DNA of 48,523 nucleotides from a virus, in IMG/VR virus record IMGVR_UViG_3300049846_001244, positions 1 through 48,523 of that record; one strand, written 5' to 3'. The notes beneath the pieces were generated by a model that was not told the origin of the DNA, did no database searches, and saw only the letters and a program-made list of their open reading frames with translations. Each line of letters starts with the position of its first letter. The stretch's first letter is position 1. This document shows positions 25,133-35,400 of the stretch, one piece after another. The position numbers and the translations under genes were made by a program.

Positions 25133-26950
25133 GTGGCAGTAAAAAAATATACAGAACTTGATTTCGCTCAAGTCAAACAAAACCTAAAAGATTTCCTAAA
25201 GGGTCAGCCCGAATTTCAAGATTTTAATTTTGAAGGTTCAGGTATTAATATATTATTGGATGTATTGGCATATAACACCTCATATAATGCATTTTATTCT
25301 AATATGATCGCTAATGAAATGTTTTTGGATACCGCAAACCTTAGAAATAATGTAGTTTCTAGGGCTAAAGCCTTAGGTTATGTACCAACAAGTGTTCGGG
25401 CGCCATATGCGACAATTGGGCTAACAGTAACTTTGCCATTTAATAATACAAATCCAGAAAACATTATTCTTCCTCTTTTTAGTCGGTTTGGTGCCAGAGT
25501 TGGCAATGATATATTGCTGTTCCACACAATGGAAAGATTTGTTATACCAAAGATATCAACTTCAGCCAGCGAAGAGGTTTATTATTCTCCAGTAAAGATA
25601 TATCAAACCGAAAAACTAGTACACAAATTCGTAATTGATGAGGAGTTATTTCCTGGTCAAAGATTTATACTACCAAATGAAAATATAGATAGTACTAAAA
25701 TTTTCATATCTATTAAAAAAACACCAACTTCAGTATCGGGTGAGCCTTGGTTATTGGCGGATGATGTAACGACAATTTCCGGCGATGATAAAGTTTATTG
25801 GGCGCAAGAGGCTGATCGCCAACATTTAGAGATATATTTTGGAGACAACTTTATAGGTAAAAAGCCTGAAAACGGCAATGAAATTACCGTAACTTATTTT
25901 ACTACAAGTGGACCAAAATATCATGGTATTAACAAATTTGTTTCAGAATCACTAATCACTCCATCAGGATTGCTCATTGCTCCACAGTTTATTAGACTAA
26001 CGACGATTGAAGATACTAGATCTGGATCAGATTTAGAAAGCGTAGAGACTATAAAATTAAGAGCACCACAATATTATGACACACAATCTAGGGCTGTAAC
26101 AAAAAACGACTATGAAACTTTACTATTAAAAGATTATCCACAAATTGAACACGTTAGGGTTTGGGGTGGTGAAGAAAATTCTCCGCCAAAATATGGGGTA
26201 GTTTTTATTTCAGCAAAACCAAGAAATGCATTAACTTTTAATGTATTGGAAAAAGAATCAATAGTAAATACGGTAATTCGCCCAAGAAATATGGTATCTA
26301 TTGAAGTCGAAATTGTCGATCCTGAATATATGAACATAGTAATTGATTCCTTAGTAAAATACGAATCAAGAAAAAACAATAAATCACCAGGTGAAATTGA
26401 AAGTGCCGTTAGAAAGTCTATTGATACTTATGCTAAAGAGGCATTATCTGGATTTGATAGTGATTTTAGGTACAGTGCTTTGGTTTCGCATATAGACGAA
26501 GCAGATTCGTCAATCAATGGAAATATAACCAAATTACAATTAAAGTATGCAATCACACCACCGATTAATGTTAATAGAGGCATTAAGTTTTCATTCCAAG
26601 CACCGTTATCATTTGGGGATGTTTTACATGATGTTAGATCCGTGAGGAGTAGTTCGTTTATATACAATGGTTTTGAAACGTTTATTGCAGATGATGGTAA
26701 TGGTAATTTGTTTTCATTTAGAAATTTCGGCAACAGCAAAATTATAGTTGAACCAAATATTGGTGTTGTTGATTATGCAACGGGTGATATTAATATACCA
26801 TCATTAACGGTTCAGGGAATTGCCAATGGTGGAATTAATATATATTTCTATGCTATGCCAGCCGAAAATGATTTCTTTGCAAAGAGAAATCGAATATTGT
26901 TGATAGATCAAAATGACGTAAAAATTAGAATTAAAGACGAAAATAGATAA
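25133..26950 (+). CDS. 6: Baseplate wedge protein gp6-like, 605 aa, GTG start
   Basis: The N-terminus (YTELDFAQVKQNLKDFLKGQ, EGSGINILLDVLAYNTSYNAFYSNM, NEMFLDTANLRNNVVSRAKALGYVP) is diagnostic of the gp6/J family of wedge proteins, and the C-terminal half carries RSGSDLESVETIKLRAPQYY and AVTKNDYETLLLKDYPQIEH, also typical. Length 605 aa compares with 660 in T4. GTG immediately follows the gp25 stop; SD is weak, so translation is probably coupled. gp6 dimers join wedges to one another around the hub. Confidence 0.93.
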   Translation: MAVKKYTELDFAQVKQNLKDFLKGQPEFQDFNFEGSGINILLDVLAYNTSYNAFYSNMIANEMFLDTANLRNNVVSRAKALGYVPTSVRAPYATIGLTVTLPFNNTNPENIILPLFSRFGARVGNDILLFHTMERFVIPKISTSASEEVYYSPVKIYQTEKLVHKFVIDEELFPGQRFILPNENIDSTKIFISIKKTPTSVSGEPWLLADDVTTISGDDKVYWAQEADRQHLEIYFGDNFIGKKPENGNEITVTYFTTSGPKYHGINKFVSESLITPSGLLIAPQFIRLTTIEDTRSGSDLESVETIKLRAPQYYDTQSRAVTKNDYETLLLKDYPQIEHVRVWGGEENSPPKYGVVFISAKPRNALTFNVLEKESIVNTVIRPRNMVSIEVEIVDPEYMNIVIDSLVKYESRKNNKSPGEIESAVRKSIDTYAKEALSGFDSDFRYSALVSHIDEADSSINGNITKLQLKYAITPPINVNRGIKFSFQAPLSFGDVLHDVRSVRSSSFIYNGFETFIADDGNGNLFSFRNFGNSKIIVEPNIGVVDYATGDINIPSLTVQGIANGGINIYFYAMPAENDFFAKRNRILLIDQNDVKIRIKDENR

Positions 26951-29025
26951 TGTCATTAATCACTACTCAATCAATATTATCACAAGAGATTGTTCCGAAT
27001 TGCTCGGTGGTTCAAGTTATAGCACCAAGTGCAATTCTTTCTGAGGAAGTGGTCGGGCTTGGTGCAATAAATCGCCAATTGATTATTGCAAATGCCTCGT
27101 CTTTATTATCAACAGAAAATTTTGGTAGGCCGGAATTAATCCGCAGACCTAGGTTTGTTGAAAGTGTTGCTAAGATTGTTAGGCATCAGGTCCCCGATTA
27201 TGTAAAATCTGATTTTCCTAGATTTTTGGATTTTCTAGAAAAATACTATGAGTGGATGGAAATAAATGGAAATGCTTTACATTTATCTAAAAACCTTAAA
27301 AATTATCAAGATGTTGACACCACTTCATTAGATTTTTTACATGGGCTCCAAAAAGAAACAATGGCAAAATTGCCAAAAGAGTTGTATGTCGATCCTAGTG
27401 ATCCCAACAATAGGGTTAGTATTCAAAACACCATTAAGAACATCATTCAGTTTTATGGTGCAAAGGGCACAGAAAGGGCATATCAATATTTGTTTAGGTT
27501 AGTCTTAGGCACAGAAGTTGGATTTTATTATCCAAGAACTGATATGTTAAGACCATCAGATGGCAAATGGATTCAAAATTATACAATTAGAATTACGGTA
27601 CCAACCAATTCGACAGGAACGGGATTTGATTTTCTGAATCAAAAAATATTTGGCCTAAGCAGTTTAGCAACCGCATTGGTTGAATATGTTATAAAATTTG
27701 AAATTGGTTTTAATACAGTATATGAACTATTTTTAAATAGAAGTTCTATAACTGGTGACTTTTTTCCAGGAGAGGAAGTTATATCAAATGGGGCCCCTGG
27801 TGTTATTGGAAATCCAATTGCTTGTTTAACTTCCTTTAAATTATATGATCGTGGATCAGATTATTCAGAAGGCTCAATAATAACAAGTAATTTTGGAATA
27901 TTTGGAGTACAGGAATTTACTGGAATTGTTTCAACAATAAACAATACAGGTAATGTTCTTAAAGTTGATGTTATAGATCCTGGCTTTAATATTCCGCTTA
28001 ATGCATTTAGTGTTGTCAATCCACTAGATCGCACATATTTAGGATTGATTAATTATGAAACTAATGGTGATGATGAACTGCATATAATTCCACAAATTGG
28101 CACAATAATCAAATATAAGGGATTTTTTGCAAATGATGATGGAAAACTTAGTGATGCAAAATATATTCAAGATAGTTACTACTATCAACAATTTTCATAT
28201 GTATTAAAAGTAAATGAATCATTAAATGTATATAAATCACTAGTAGAAGATTTATTGCATCCTGCCGGATTAAAACTTTTTGGTAATTTTGTTAGTGAAA
28301 ATTTTGTAGAAAGCATTCCACAAATAGCAGAAAATGTCATAGAATTGATCATAAACTCATACAGTGTATATGATCAACCAACGGACCAACAAACTGAAAC
28401 CATATTAAAAATAACATTAGATGGTAACATTGAGCCAGAATTGGATGAGTACCAATTAGAAAGTTTGGTCTCATATAAACCCGGCGCCAGTTTATATTCT
28501 ATAGACAAGTTTAAATTTACGTATAAGCAGAATGATACTGGATTTGATGAGTATAGAATGAATCATCAAAATAATTATAATTATTGGAATAATGATTTTG
28601 CAAATTATCAAATTAAAGATCTATTTGACATAACAGTTGGTGACTTTTGGTTAAAGCCGTGGAAAAAAACAAAAATTCAACCTGAGCCAGTTCTTAGGGT
28701 TGCAACATCCCCAGATGTCAATGTTGATTATGATATTCCGGCCGCAATACCAGTATTCCCTGCACCATTTAATCAGACATTGGTTATACAAGTTGGTATA
28801 TCATCAAATGAATCTTTTGGTAATTATATTGTGGCTGGCCCCATCACATCAAATTCAATAAATGGTGGTGAAATATTTGGCACACCATCAATAAAAATAT
28901 ATCTATTAAATACTGGGATATTAACTGAAGAGGTATTTGGAAATCTGCAAGTTAACCTAAACATTAACTTACCAGGAATTACATCTCTTGAATTTGTTAA
29001 TACTCCTACTATAATAAATTCATGA
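26950..29025 (+). CDS. Baseplate wedge protein, gp7 position, 691 aa
   Basis: Residues ~70-190 hold the conserved core of a baseplate protein of marine T4-like phages: VPDYVKSDFPRFLDFLEKYYEWME, then IIQFYGAKGTERAYQYLFRL and FYYPRTDMLRPSDGKW. By position between gp6 and gp8 it is the likely gp7 equivalent, although T4 gp7 is longer and I see no direct similarity. Both termini carry short I-x-S-x-E-x-x-G motifs (ILSEEVVG, LLSTENFG; later ISSNESFG, ILTEEVFG). It overlaps the gp6 stop by one base. Confidence 0.75.
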   Translation: MSLITTQSILSQEIVPNCSVVQVIAPSAILSEEVVGLGAINRQLIIANASSLLSTENFGRPELIRRPRFVESVAKIVRHQVPDYVKSDFPRFLDFLEKYYEWMEINGNALHLSKNLKNYQDVDTTSLDFLHGLQKETMAKLPKELYVDPSDPNNRVSIQNTIKNIIQFYGAKGTERAYQYLFRLVLGTEVGFYYPRTDMLRPSDGKWIQNYTIRITVPTNSTGTGFDFLNQKIFGLSSLATALVEYVIKFEIGFNTVYELFLNRSSITGDFFPGEEVISNGAPGVIGNPIACLTSFKLYDRGSDYSEGSIITSNFGIFGVQEFTGIVSTINNTGNVLKVDVIDPGFNIPLNAFSVVNPLDRTYLGLINYETNGDDELHIIPQIGTIIKYKGFFANDDGKLSDAKYIQDSYYYQQFSYVLKVNESLNVYKSLVEDLLHPAGLKLFGNFVSENFVESIPQIAENVIELIINSYSVYDQPTDQQTETILKITLDGNIEPELDEYQLESLVSYKPGASLYSIDKFKFTYKQNDTGFDEYRMNHQNNYNYWNNDFANYQIKDLFDITVGDFWLKPWKKTKIQPEPVLRVATSPDVNVDYDIPAAIPVFPAPFNQTLVIQVGISSNESFGNYIVAGPITSNSINGGEIFGTPSIKIYLLNTGILTEEVFGNLQVNLNINLPGITSLEFVNTPTIINS

Positions 29026-29031
29026 TAAATA
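29025..29031 (+). promoter_or_regulatory. Putative late promoter (ATAAATA)
   Basis: gATAAATA at the end of the 691-aa protein gene, 35 bp before ATG 29067 of the gp8-like gene. Confidence 0.7.
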
Positions 29032-29066
29032 AAAACATAAAATTGATTTAAAGGTGTGGTGTATAA

Positions 29067-30719
29067 ATGGTAGCAATTATAACCAATAAATTCAGATTGG
29101 AACAGGCACAAATATTTAAAGATGCGATTGATGGTATTGCCGTCACTCCCGATCATTATTATCTATTTGTTGGTCGCCCTCAACCCTGGAACACCGCTCC
29201 CGTAAATGCTGATTTAATACCAGATGTTCCTAGTGACACACTATATTCAGAAAGGCGAATATGGGAAGGTATGATGGGTCTGAAAAAGATACTTCCTAAT
29301 AACACATCTTTCGTTATACCCAGATGGAACTGGGACGCAAGCGGAAATACAATATATGTTCCATATTCAGATCAGGATCAATATCTATTTGAACATCCAA
29401 CCACAAGTGAAATTGCTGATGGTAATACCAATGGCTACACACCAGGTACATTTTATGTAATGAATCAGTATTTCCAAGTATTTAAATGTTTATCAAATAA
29501 TGGTGGTGTCAAATCTACCGTTGAACCCGTCGCTGATGAAAGTTTTCCTTTGGTTCTGTTAAATTTGGCTGATGGTTATACTTGGAAATATATGTTTACG
29601 GTGCAGACTGGAGATGCCGTAAAATATTTAACAGATCATTGGCTGCCAGTAAAATTGTTATTGGCGGATGATGGGTCAAAACAATGGCTAGTTCAAAGTG
29701 GTGCGGCTGATACGGGGGTAATAGATTCCATACAAGTGATAGATCCAGGTAGCCTTTATAACAGAGTGTTGAATACAACCACAGTTGAAAATTTGGGCTT
29801 TGTTGGACCAAATCAGGCTGTAGGTGTTCCAAGTTCAAGTGCATCTACAAATAATGGATGGTACACAGGAACCACTTTATGGGTTGTTGCTGGAACTGGC
29901 CTTGGATCGTATTCCAAAGTTGTTGGATATTTGGGTGCTACTAAACAATTTTTATTAGAAAATACATTAACACTTGATTTAACTAGTCAATTTCAAATTT
30001 TACCTAGTGTTGAGATTGTTGGTGATGGTGCAAATGCGGTTGCTAAGGCTAATGTAAATTTAGTTACACCTAATGGAATAGAAAGTATTAGTATAATTAA
30101 TGCCGGGACGGGATATAATTTTGCAAGTGCGACAATTGTTGGTGGGCATAGTAATAATGATGATGCCATTTTAGAAGTAGTATTGCCACCAGAAGGTGGA
30201 CATGGTGCAAATCCCGTAACAGAATTGGGTGGGCATTATATAATGATTGATGTGAACTTAACATATGGTGAGGGTTCTGGTGATTTTCCAATCTCAAATG
30301 ATTATAGACAGATCGGCATAATAAAAAATCCAGAGCAATATAATAACCCAAATGTTCTGTTTACGAATTTATCCGCTTCGGCATCGGCGAGATTAACTGT
30401 AAACAATGTTGTTGGTACTTTTCCAACTGATAGCATTTTATTAGAACAATCACCTGGTGATGCTCAAGGATTCTTGATAGAGGTTTTGGATAATGGACTT
30501 AATAAAGATTTGGTGTATGTTCAATTAACGACAACTGGATTTGAAAATTTCACCATAGGCAATAATGTTACGGCAGCCGGTGCATCCGCAACAATTCAGT
30601 CAATAGTGAATCCTGAAGTGCAAAAATATACTGGCGATATTATATATTTTGAAAACCGTAGACCGGTATTAAGGGCACCGGATCAGTTAGAGAATATTAA
30701 AATAATAGTTGAATTTTAA
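29067..30719 (+). CDS. 8: Baseplate wedge protein gp8-like, 550 aa
   Basis: The N-terminal ~220 residues match gp8 of T4-like phages: ITNKFRLEQAQIFKDAI, HYYLFVGRPQPWN, MMGLKKILPNNTSFVIPRWNW, TFYVMNQYFQVFKCLSNNGG and LADGYTWKYMFTVQ. The protein is longer than T4 gp8 (334 aa) because of C-terminal insertions, as in marine relatives. It forms a dimer at the wedge vertex next to gp7 and gp10. It has its own late promoter and is followed by the homing endonuclease gene. Confidence 0.9.
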   Translation: MVAIITNKFRLEQAQIFKDAIDGIAVTPDHYYLFVGRPQPWNTAPVNADLIPDVPSDTLYSERRIWEGMMGLKKILPNNTSFVIPRWNWDASGNTIYVPYSDQDQYLFEHPTTSEIADGNTNGYTPGTFYVMNQYFQVFKCLSNNGGVKSTVEPVADESFPLVLLNLADGYTWKYMFTVQTGDAVKYLTDHWLPVKLLLADDGSKQWLVQSGAADTGVIDSIQVIDPGSLYNRVLNTTTVENLGFVGPNQAVGVPSSSASTNNGWYTGTTLWVVAGTGLGSYSKVVGYLGATKQFLLENTLTLDLTSQFQILPSVEIVGDGANAVAKANVNLVTPNGIESISIINAGTGYNFASATIVGGHSNNDDAILEVVLPPEGGHGANPVTELGGHYIMIDVNLTYGEGSGDFPISNDYRQIGIIKNPEQYNNPNVLFTNLSASASARLTVNNVVGTFPTDSILLEQSPGDAQGFLIEVLDNGLNKDLVYVQLTTTGFENFTIGNNVTAAGASATIQSIVNPEVQKYTGDIIYFENRRPVLRAPDQLENIKIIVEF

Positions 30720-30731
30720 ATTAAATTATGT

Positions 30732-30739
30732 TATAAATA
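30732..30739 (+). promoter_or_regulatory. Putative late promoter (TATAAATA)
   Basis: A full TATAAATA match, 28 bp upstream of ATG 30768 of the homing endonuclease gene. Confidence 0.7.
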
Positions 30740-30767
30740 AACCAGTATAAAGTACTGGAGGGTGATA

Positions 30768-32387
30768 ATGTTATTAATGGATGATGAAAAATTATATTTA
30801 CATAAATTTTATAATCAAAAAACTGGTAAATTAAATCCAAAATGGAGTAAGGTTTGTGATAATAGTCTTTTATTAAAAATTAAAAATTTCCATGGAATTA
30901 CATGGAATGAACGTTTATATAACGCATTAAAAGATCAAATTAATGGAGAATATTGCATATGCGGAAAATTAAAAAAATTCAATAAAACTGGTTATAGAAA
31001 AAGTTGCACTATCAGTTGTTCTCGTAGTCGAATATTTTGTGATTTATATGCGAAAGTTCTAACAATAGAAGAATGTAAACATGAACTATCGATAAAATCG
31101 AGGAATGCTATAAATTGGAACTCCGATTCCCTGAATAGGAGTATATACTTCCATACAAACTTTTTACCAATTAACACACACTGTCAACAAAGAGTATACC
31201 ATATATTAAATGATTTACGTCACATACCAACATGCTATTGCGGCCAGGATATTTCTTTTAGAAATTCCGATTACGGTTATAATAAATTTTGTTCATTAAA
31301 ATGTGCGGCGATTAAAAGTAGTAAATATCGAAAAAATGAATATAAAAATGGAAAAGTATTTAGGGAGGGTGCATATAAACTCAATCACGAGAATTTACTA
31401 AGTTTATATAATGATCATATTGTACATAAAAAAACAATTAAAGAATTGGCTCAAAATTATAATATGTCATCTTGGGGAGTTTGTCAAAGGTTAAAGGAAC
31501 TGGAACTTGATGTAAATATTTATGGCGGATCAACATATGAAGATACATTATGTAATTTTTTAGATTTATATAATATTCAATATATAAAAAATGATAGAAA
31601 ATTAATTAAACCACTAGAGCTGGACATATTTATTCCTAGTCATAATGTTGGGATAGAAATTAATGGTACATGGAGCCACTCCACACGACATGATAGGTAT
31701 AAAAATAATAAAAAATATCACCTAGAAAAAATGAATATATGTAAATCAAATAATATAAAATTATTGCAATTTTGGACATCGGAAATTGATAAAAAACTAC
31801 CGATAATACAATCAATAATTCTCAATAAGCTGGGGATTTCTAGGAAAATATATGCAAGAAAATGTGAAATTGTTTCTGTTGAAAATAAAATAGCAAAACA
31901 ATTCTATAACAATAATCATTTACAGGGTGGGTGTGCAAAGGCATCAGTTCACTTGGGGCTACATCATAATAATGAACTTGTGGCCCTTATGTCATTCAGT
32001 AAATGTAGATTTCATAAAAAGTATAATTGGGAATTAGTTAGATATGCTTGTGGGTTAAATTTACAGATAGTAGGAGGAGCTTCAAAGATATTATCCTATT
32101 TTACGAAAATTAATTCCGGTAATATTGTATCATATGCCGATTTAAGATATTCAAACGGCGATTTATATCATAAATTGGGGTTCACACTATCACACCAAAC
32201 TCCTGTAAATTATTCATATGTAATAGGAAGATCTTTACATTCAAGATATAAATTCCAAAAGAAATATTTAAGTACTAGGCTGCAATTTTACGACGAAACT
32301 TTGACCGAAGAAATTAATATGGAAAATAATAATATATATAGAGTTTATGATTGTGGTAATTTAGTATTTGTTTATGAAAACCAGTAA
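30768..32387 (+). CDS. Vsr-like/EDxHD-type homing endonuclease, 539 aa
   Basis: Two Cys-x-Cys zinc fingers (C63ICG with SCTISC; C156YCG with FCSLKC) are followed by a helix-turn-helix-like segment (IKELAQNYNMSSWGVCQRL), a Vsr-like nuclease core (STYEDTLCNFL, LELDIFIPSHNVGIEING, TWSHS, IKLLQFW) and a C-terminal GNAT-like region (~365-500: NNHLQGGCAKASVHLGL, ELVRYACGL, VSYADLRYSNGDLY). This is the arrangement of free-standing phage homing endonucleases of the EDxHD group. GGAGGG decides ATG 30768 over GTG 30762. The gene is more AT-rich than its neighbours, lies cleanly between gp8 and the DUF4815 gene, and has its own late promoter. Confidence 0.82.
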   Translation: MLLMDDEKLYLHKFYNQKTGKLNPKWSKVCDNSLLLKIKNFHGITWNERLYNALKDQINGEYCICGKLKKFNKTGYRKSCTISCSRSRIFCDLYAKVLTIEECKHELSIKSRNAINWNSDSLNRSIYFHTNFLPINTHCQQRVYHILNDLRHIPTCYCGQDISFRNSDYGYNKFCSLKCAAIKSSKYRKNEYKNGKVFREGAYKLNHENLLSLYNDHIVHKKTIKELAQNYNMSSWGVCQRLKELELDVNIYGGSTYEDTLCNFLDLYNIQYIKNDRKLIKPLELDIFIPSHNVGIEINGTWSHSTRHDRYKNNKKYHLEKMNICKSNNIKLLQFWTSEIDKKLPIIQSIILNKLGISRKIYARKCEIVSVENKIAKQFYNNNHLQGGCAKASVHLGLHHNNELVALMSFSKCRFHKKYNWELVRYACGLNLQIVGGASKILSYFTKINSGNIVSYADLRYSNGDLYHKLGFTLSHQTPVNYSYVIGRSLHSRYKFQKKYLSTRLQFYDETLTEEINMENNNIYRVYDCGNLVFVYENQ

Positions 32388-32393
32388 TAAATA
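32387..32393 (+). promoter_or_regulatory. Putative late promoter (ATAAATA)
   Basis: aATAAATA overlapping the endonuclease stop codon, 34 bp before ATG 32428 of the DUF4815 gene. Confidence 0.7.
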
Positions 32394-32427
32394 CACATAA
32401 GTAATAACCTTAAATAGATGACCATAA

Positions 32428-35400
32428 ATGGTAGATATTAAAGATCAATTAAAAAGTGCACCATATTTTGATGACTATTCAGAAAAAGATGGTTATTATA
32501 GAATGCTATTCAGACCAAGATTCGCAGTTCAGGCTCGTGAACTCACCCAGATGCAAACCATGTTTCAGACTCAAATTTCCAGAATGGGTCGGCATTTTTT
32601 TAAAGAAGGTTCATTAGTAATACCAGGAACATGCAATTACGATACAAATTATACTTATGTAAAAGTTTATATTAATCAAACGATTGACAATAGCATTTAT
32701 TTTACTGATGATGTTGCCATTAGAAATAATTTTATTGGTAAAGTTATAACTAGTCAAAGTGGAGTTAAGGCTAGAATTATTAATTATACTGAACCCGATT
32801 TAAATGGCATAATTAGGCTATATGTAAAATATAATCAAGCCGGTGAAAATAATAATGGTTCCGCAGTTAAAAGATTTCAAGCTAGTGAAGAGTTGACAGT
32901 TGATGATAGTGGTATTGTATTAGAAACGATTTCAGATAGTGCATTGGTTACGGGAACCGGAACAGGTGCAACAATAAAGGAAGGTGTTTATTTTACAAAT
33001 GGTTTTTTTGCTATTGTATTGGAACAAGCAATTGTTATTGATCCAGAAGGAACTACACCATCAATAAGTATTGGATTAAATGTATTAACTACCATTGTCA
33101 CACCAGAAGAAGATGAAGCATTATTGGATAATGCACAAGGTTCCCCAAACTATGCCGCACCTGGAGCACATAGACTAAAAATTGAATTGGTATTGAGCAC
33201 TAGACCAATCGATAGGATCACAACTGGAGAATTAACAAATACCGAATTTATTGAATTGATTAGATTGAATAATGGTTTAGCAGCCGAACCACCCAATAGA
33301 ACTGATTATAATATTCTTAGGGATGAAATGGCCAGAAGGACCTATGATGAATCTGGAAATTATGTTCTAAAGCCATTCGTTACCGTTGCACATGAATTTT
33401 TAAATGATGGAACGAATAATGGTTATTATACCCTAGATATGCTTAAACGATCAACTTCAAATGCAGCCAATGACGTTGGCGAGAAGTTATTAGGTATTAC
33501 GGGGTCACACCCCTTTGGTGATTATTTCCTACCAGGCAACAGTGAATCGGAATTTTTGGCGGCTGCCAATTCTAAATTAGCATATTTAATTGAACCAGGA
33601 AAAGCATATGTCCAAGGTTATGAAATAGAAAAATTAGATAGATCGGTGACAATAGGAAGAAAGGCCATTGATACAACAATAGCCAAACCTAATATTATTA
33701 AAACTATGAGGGGCCCCTTTTTTAAAATAACAAATATTAAAGGGTTGCCGGCATTGGCTTGGGGTGAGGCTAGAGATGTTAACCCATCCTTTGCAAAGAT
33801 TTTACTTTTTAGCAGAAAAAGGGAATTTCTAGAAAGCCCTAGTGGAATTCCAATTGCACCAGGAAGTTCAACTTTATCTGGAGCACCATTGACATTAAAT
33901 GAATCATCTCCATATTGTATTGGTGTTGCAAGGGGAATATTCCTTGAATATGATTCTGGTGTTCCTGGAAATGAAAAAGCATCTTATTTGTTGCACGTTT
34001 CTGATGTTAAAATAACAAATCCAGATTATAATATAGAACACATCCAATCAATGTATCAAACTCCCATTGGTGGTGTAATTTCCACTGTTGGATTTTCTTG
34101 TGATACATTTCAATATAGTTTACCACTATTGGGTGCAACGGTATCTTGTGCGGTTGCTAATTTTGGTAAAAAACAAATTGAAGCAAAGAATGCATATTGG
34201 AAAACATTAGCCGATCAAAGAATTAGTATAAATGATAATTTGGTTGTTGGTAGTGCCGCCGAAAATAATATCATATACCTATATGCCGCAGCACCGGCAT
34301 TAAACAATCAAACAATATCGGTCACTAGTAGTTCAAATGATACCTTTACCGATTTAGAAATATCAAAATTATATACACAATTAGAAGAGCAAGATTCGGG
34401 AACTTTATTATATCCACTCCCCAATGGATATGTTAATAATGTTGATCTTCAAAGTGTTGATTACATAACACAAAAGTTATTTGTTGAAACATCAACTGCA
34501 AATCAAATCACTATAACCATACCTAGTGGTGAGGGTATAGTAACCTCTTACTCACAAACAGAATGGTTTTTCTGTAATGCGGCTGGTGTACAATTACGAC
34601 CAATTTCGGTTGTAAATAATACAAGCACTCAAGTTACGGTCACATTTGATACTATTTCAAATCAACCAATTGTTGCTATAATTCCAGTAAGAATGAGTGG
34701 TCAAAATAGTGTAACTAAACGTGATAAAATATACAGACAAGGTATATATCAAAATACCGGAACACCATCAGGTCAACACTATTTAACGACTCCAATTAAT
34801 GTAACACCACCACAAACAATTTCTTTGGGTGTGAGTGATGTAATAAGAATCACCGCAATTTATATGGCTGGCGATTTTAGTACAGATCCAACCCCAAATG
34901 ATCCAAATATTATGGACAGATATGAGTTGGATAATGGGCAGAGGGATACCTACTATGGTATAGCGGAAATTAAATTAAAGCGTGGAGCACAAGTTCCAAC
35001 GGGTAGAATTACTATTGTTTATGATTGGTTTGAGCATACTACTGATGGATCATATTTTTGTATTAATTCATATCCATTGGGGCCTGGTTTTGATATTAGT
35101 GATATTCCTACATATACATCTGTAGATTCTGGAAGAAAATATTTCTTGGCAGATGTTTTTGATTTTAGATCAACAAAATCACTTTCGGGTGATATTAATG
35201 AAAAACTTTCATATTTGCCAGATGGTGATATTTTTGCCGGTTATACTCATTTTCTTCACCGTAAAGATAAACTTTATATTACCCCTCAAGGTGAATTTAG
35301 AATATTAGAAGGCATACCATCATTAAAGCCAACTCTACCACCAGATCCGGTTGATGGTATGGTATCAGCCGAATTAAATTTACCAGCATTAACAAGAAGT

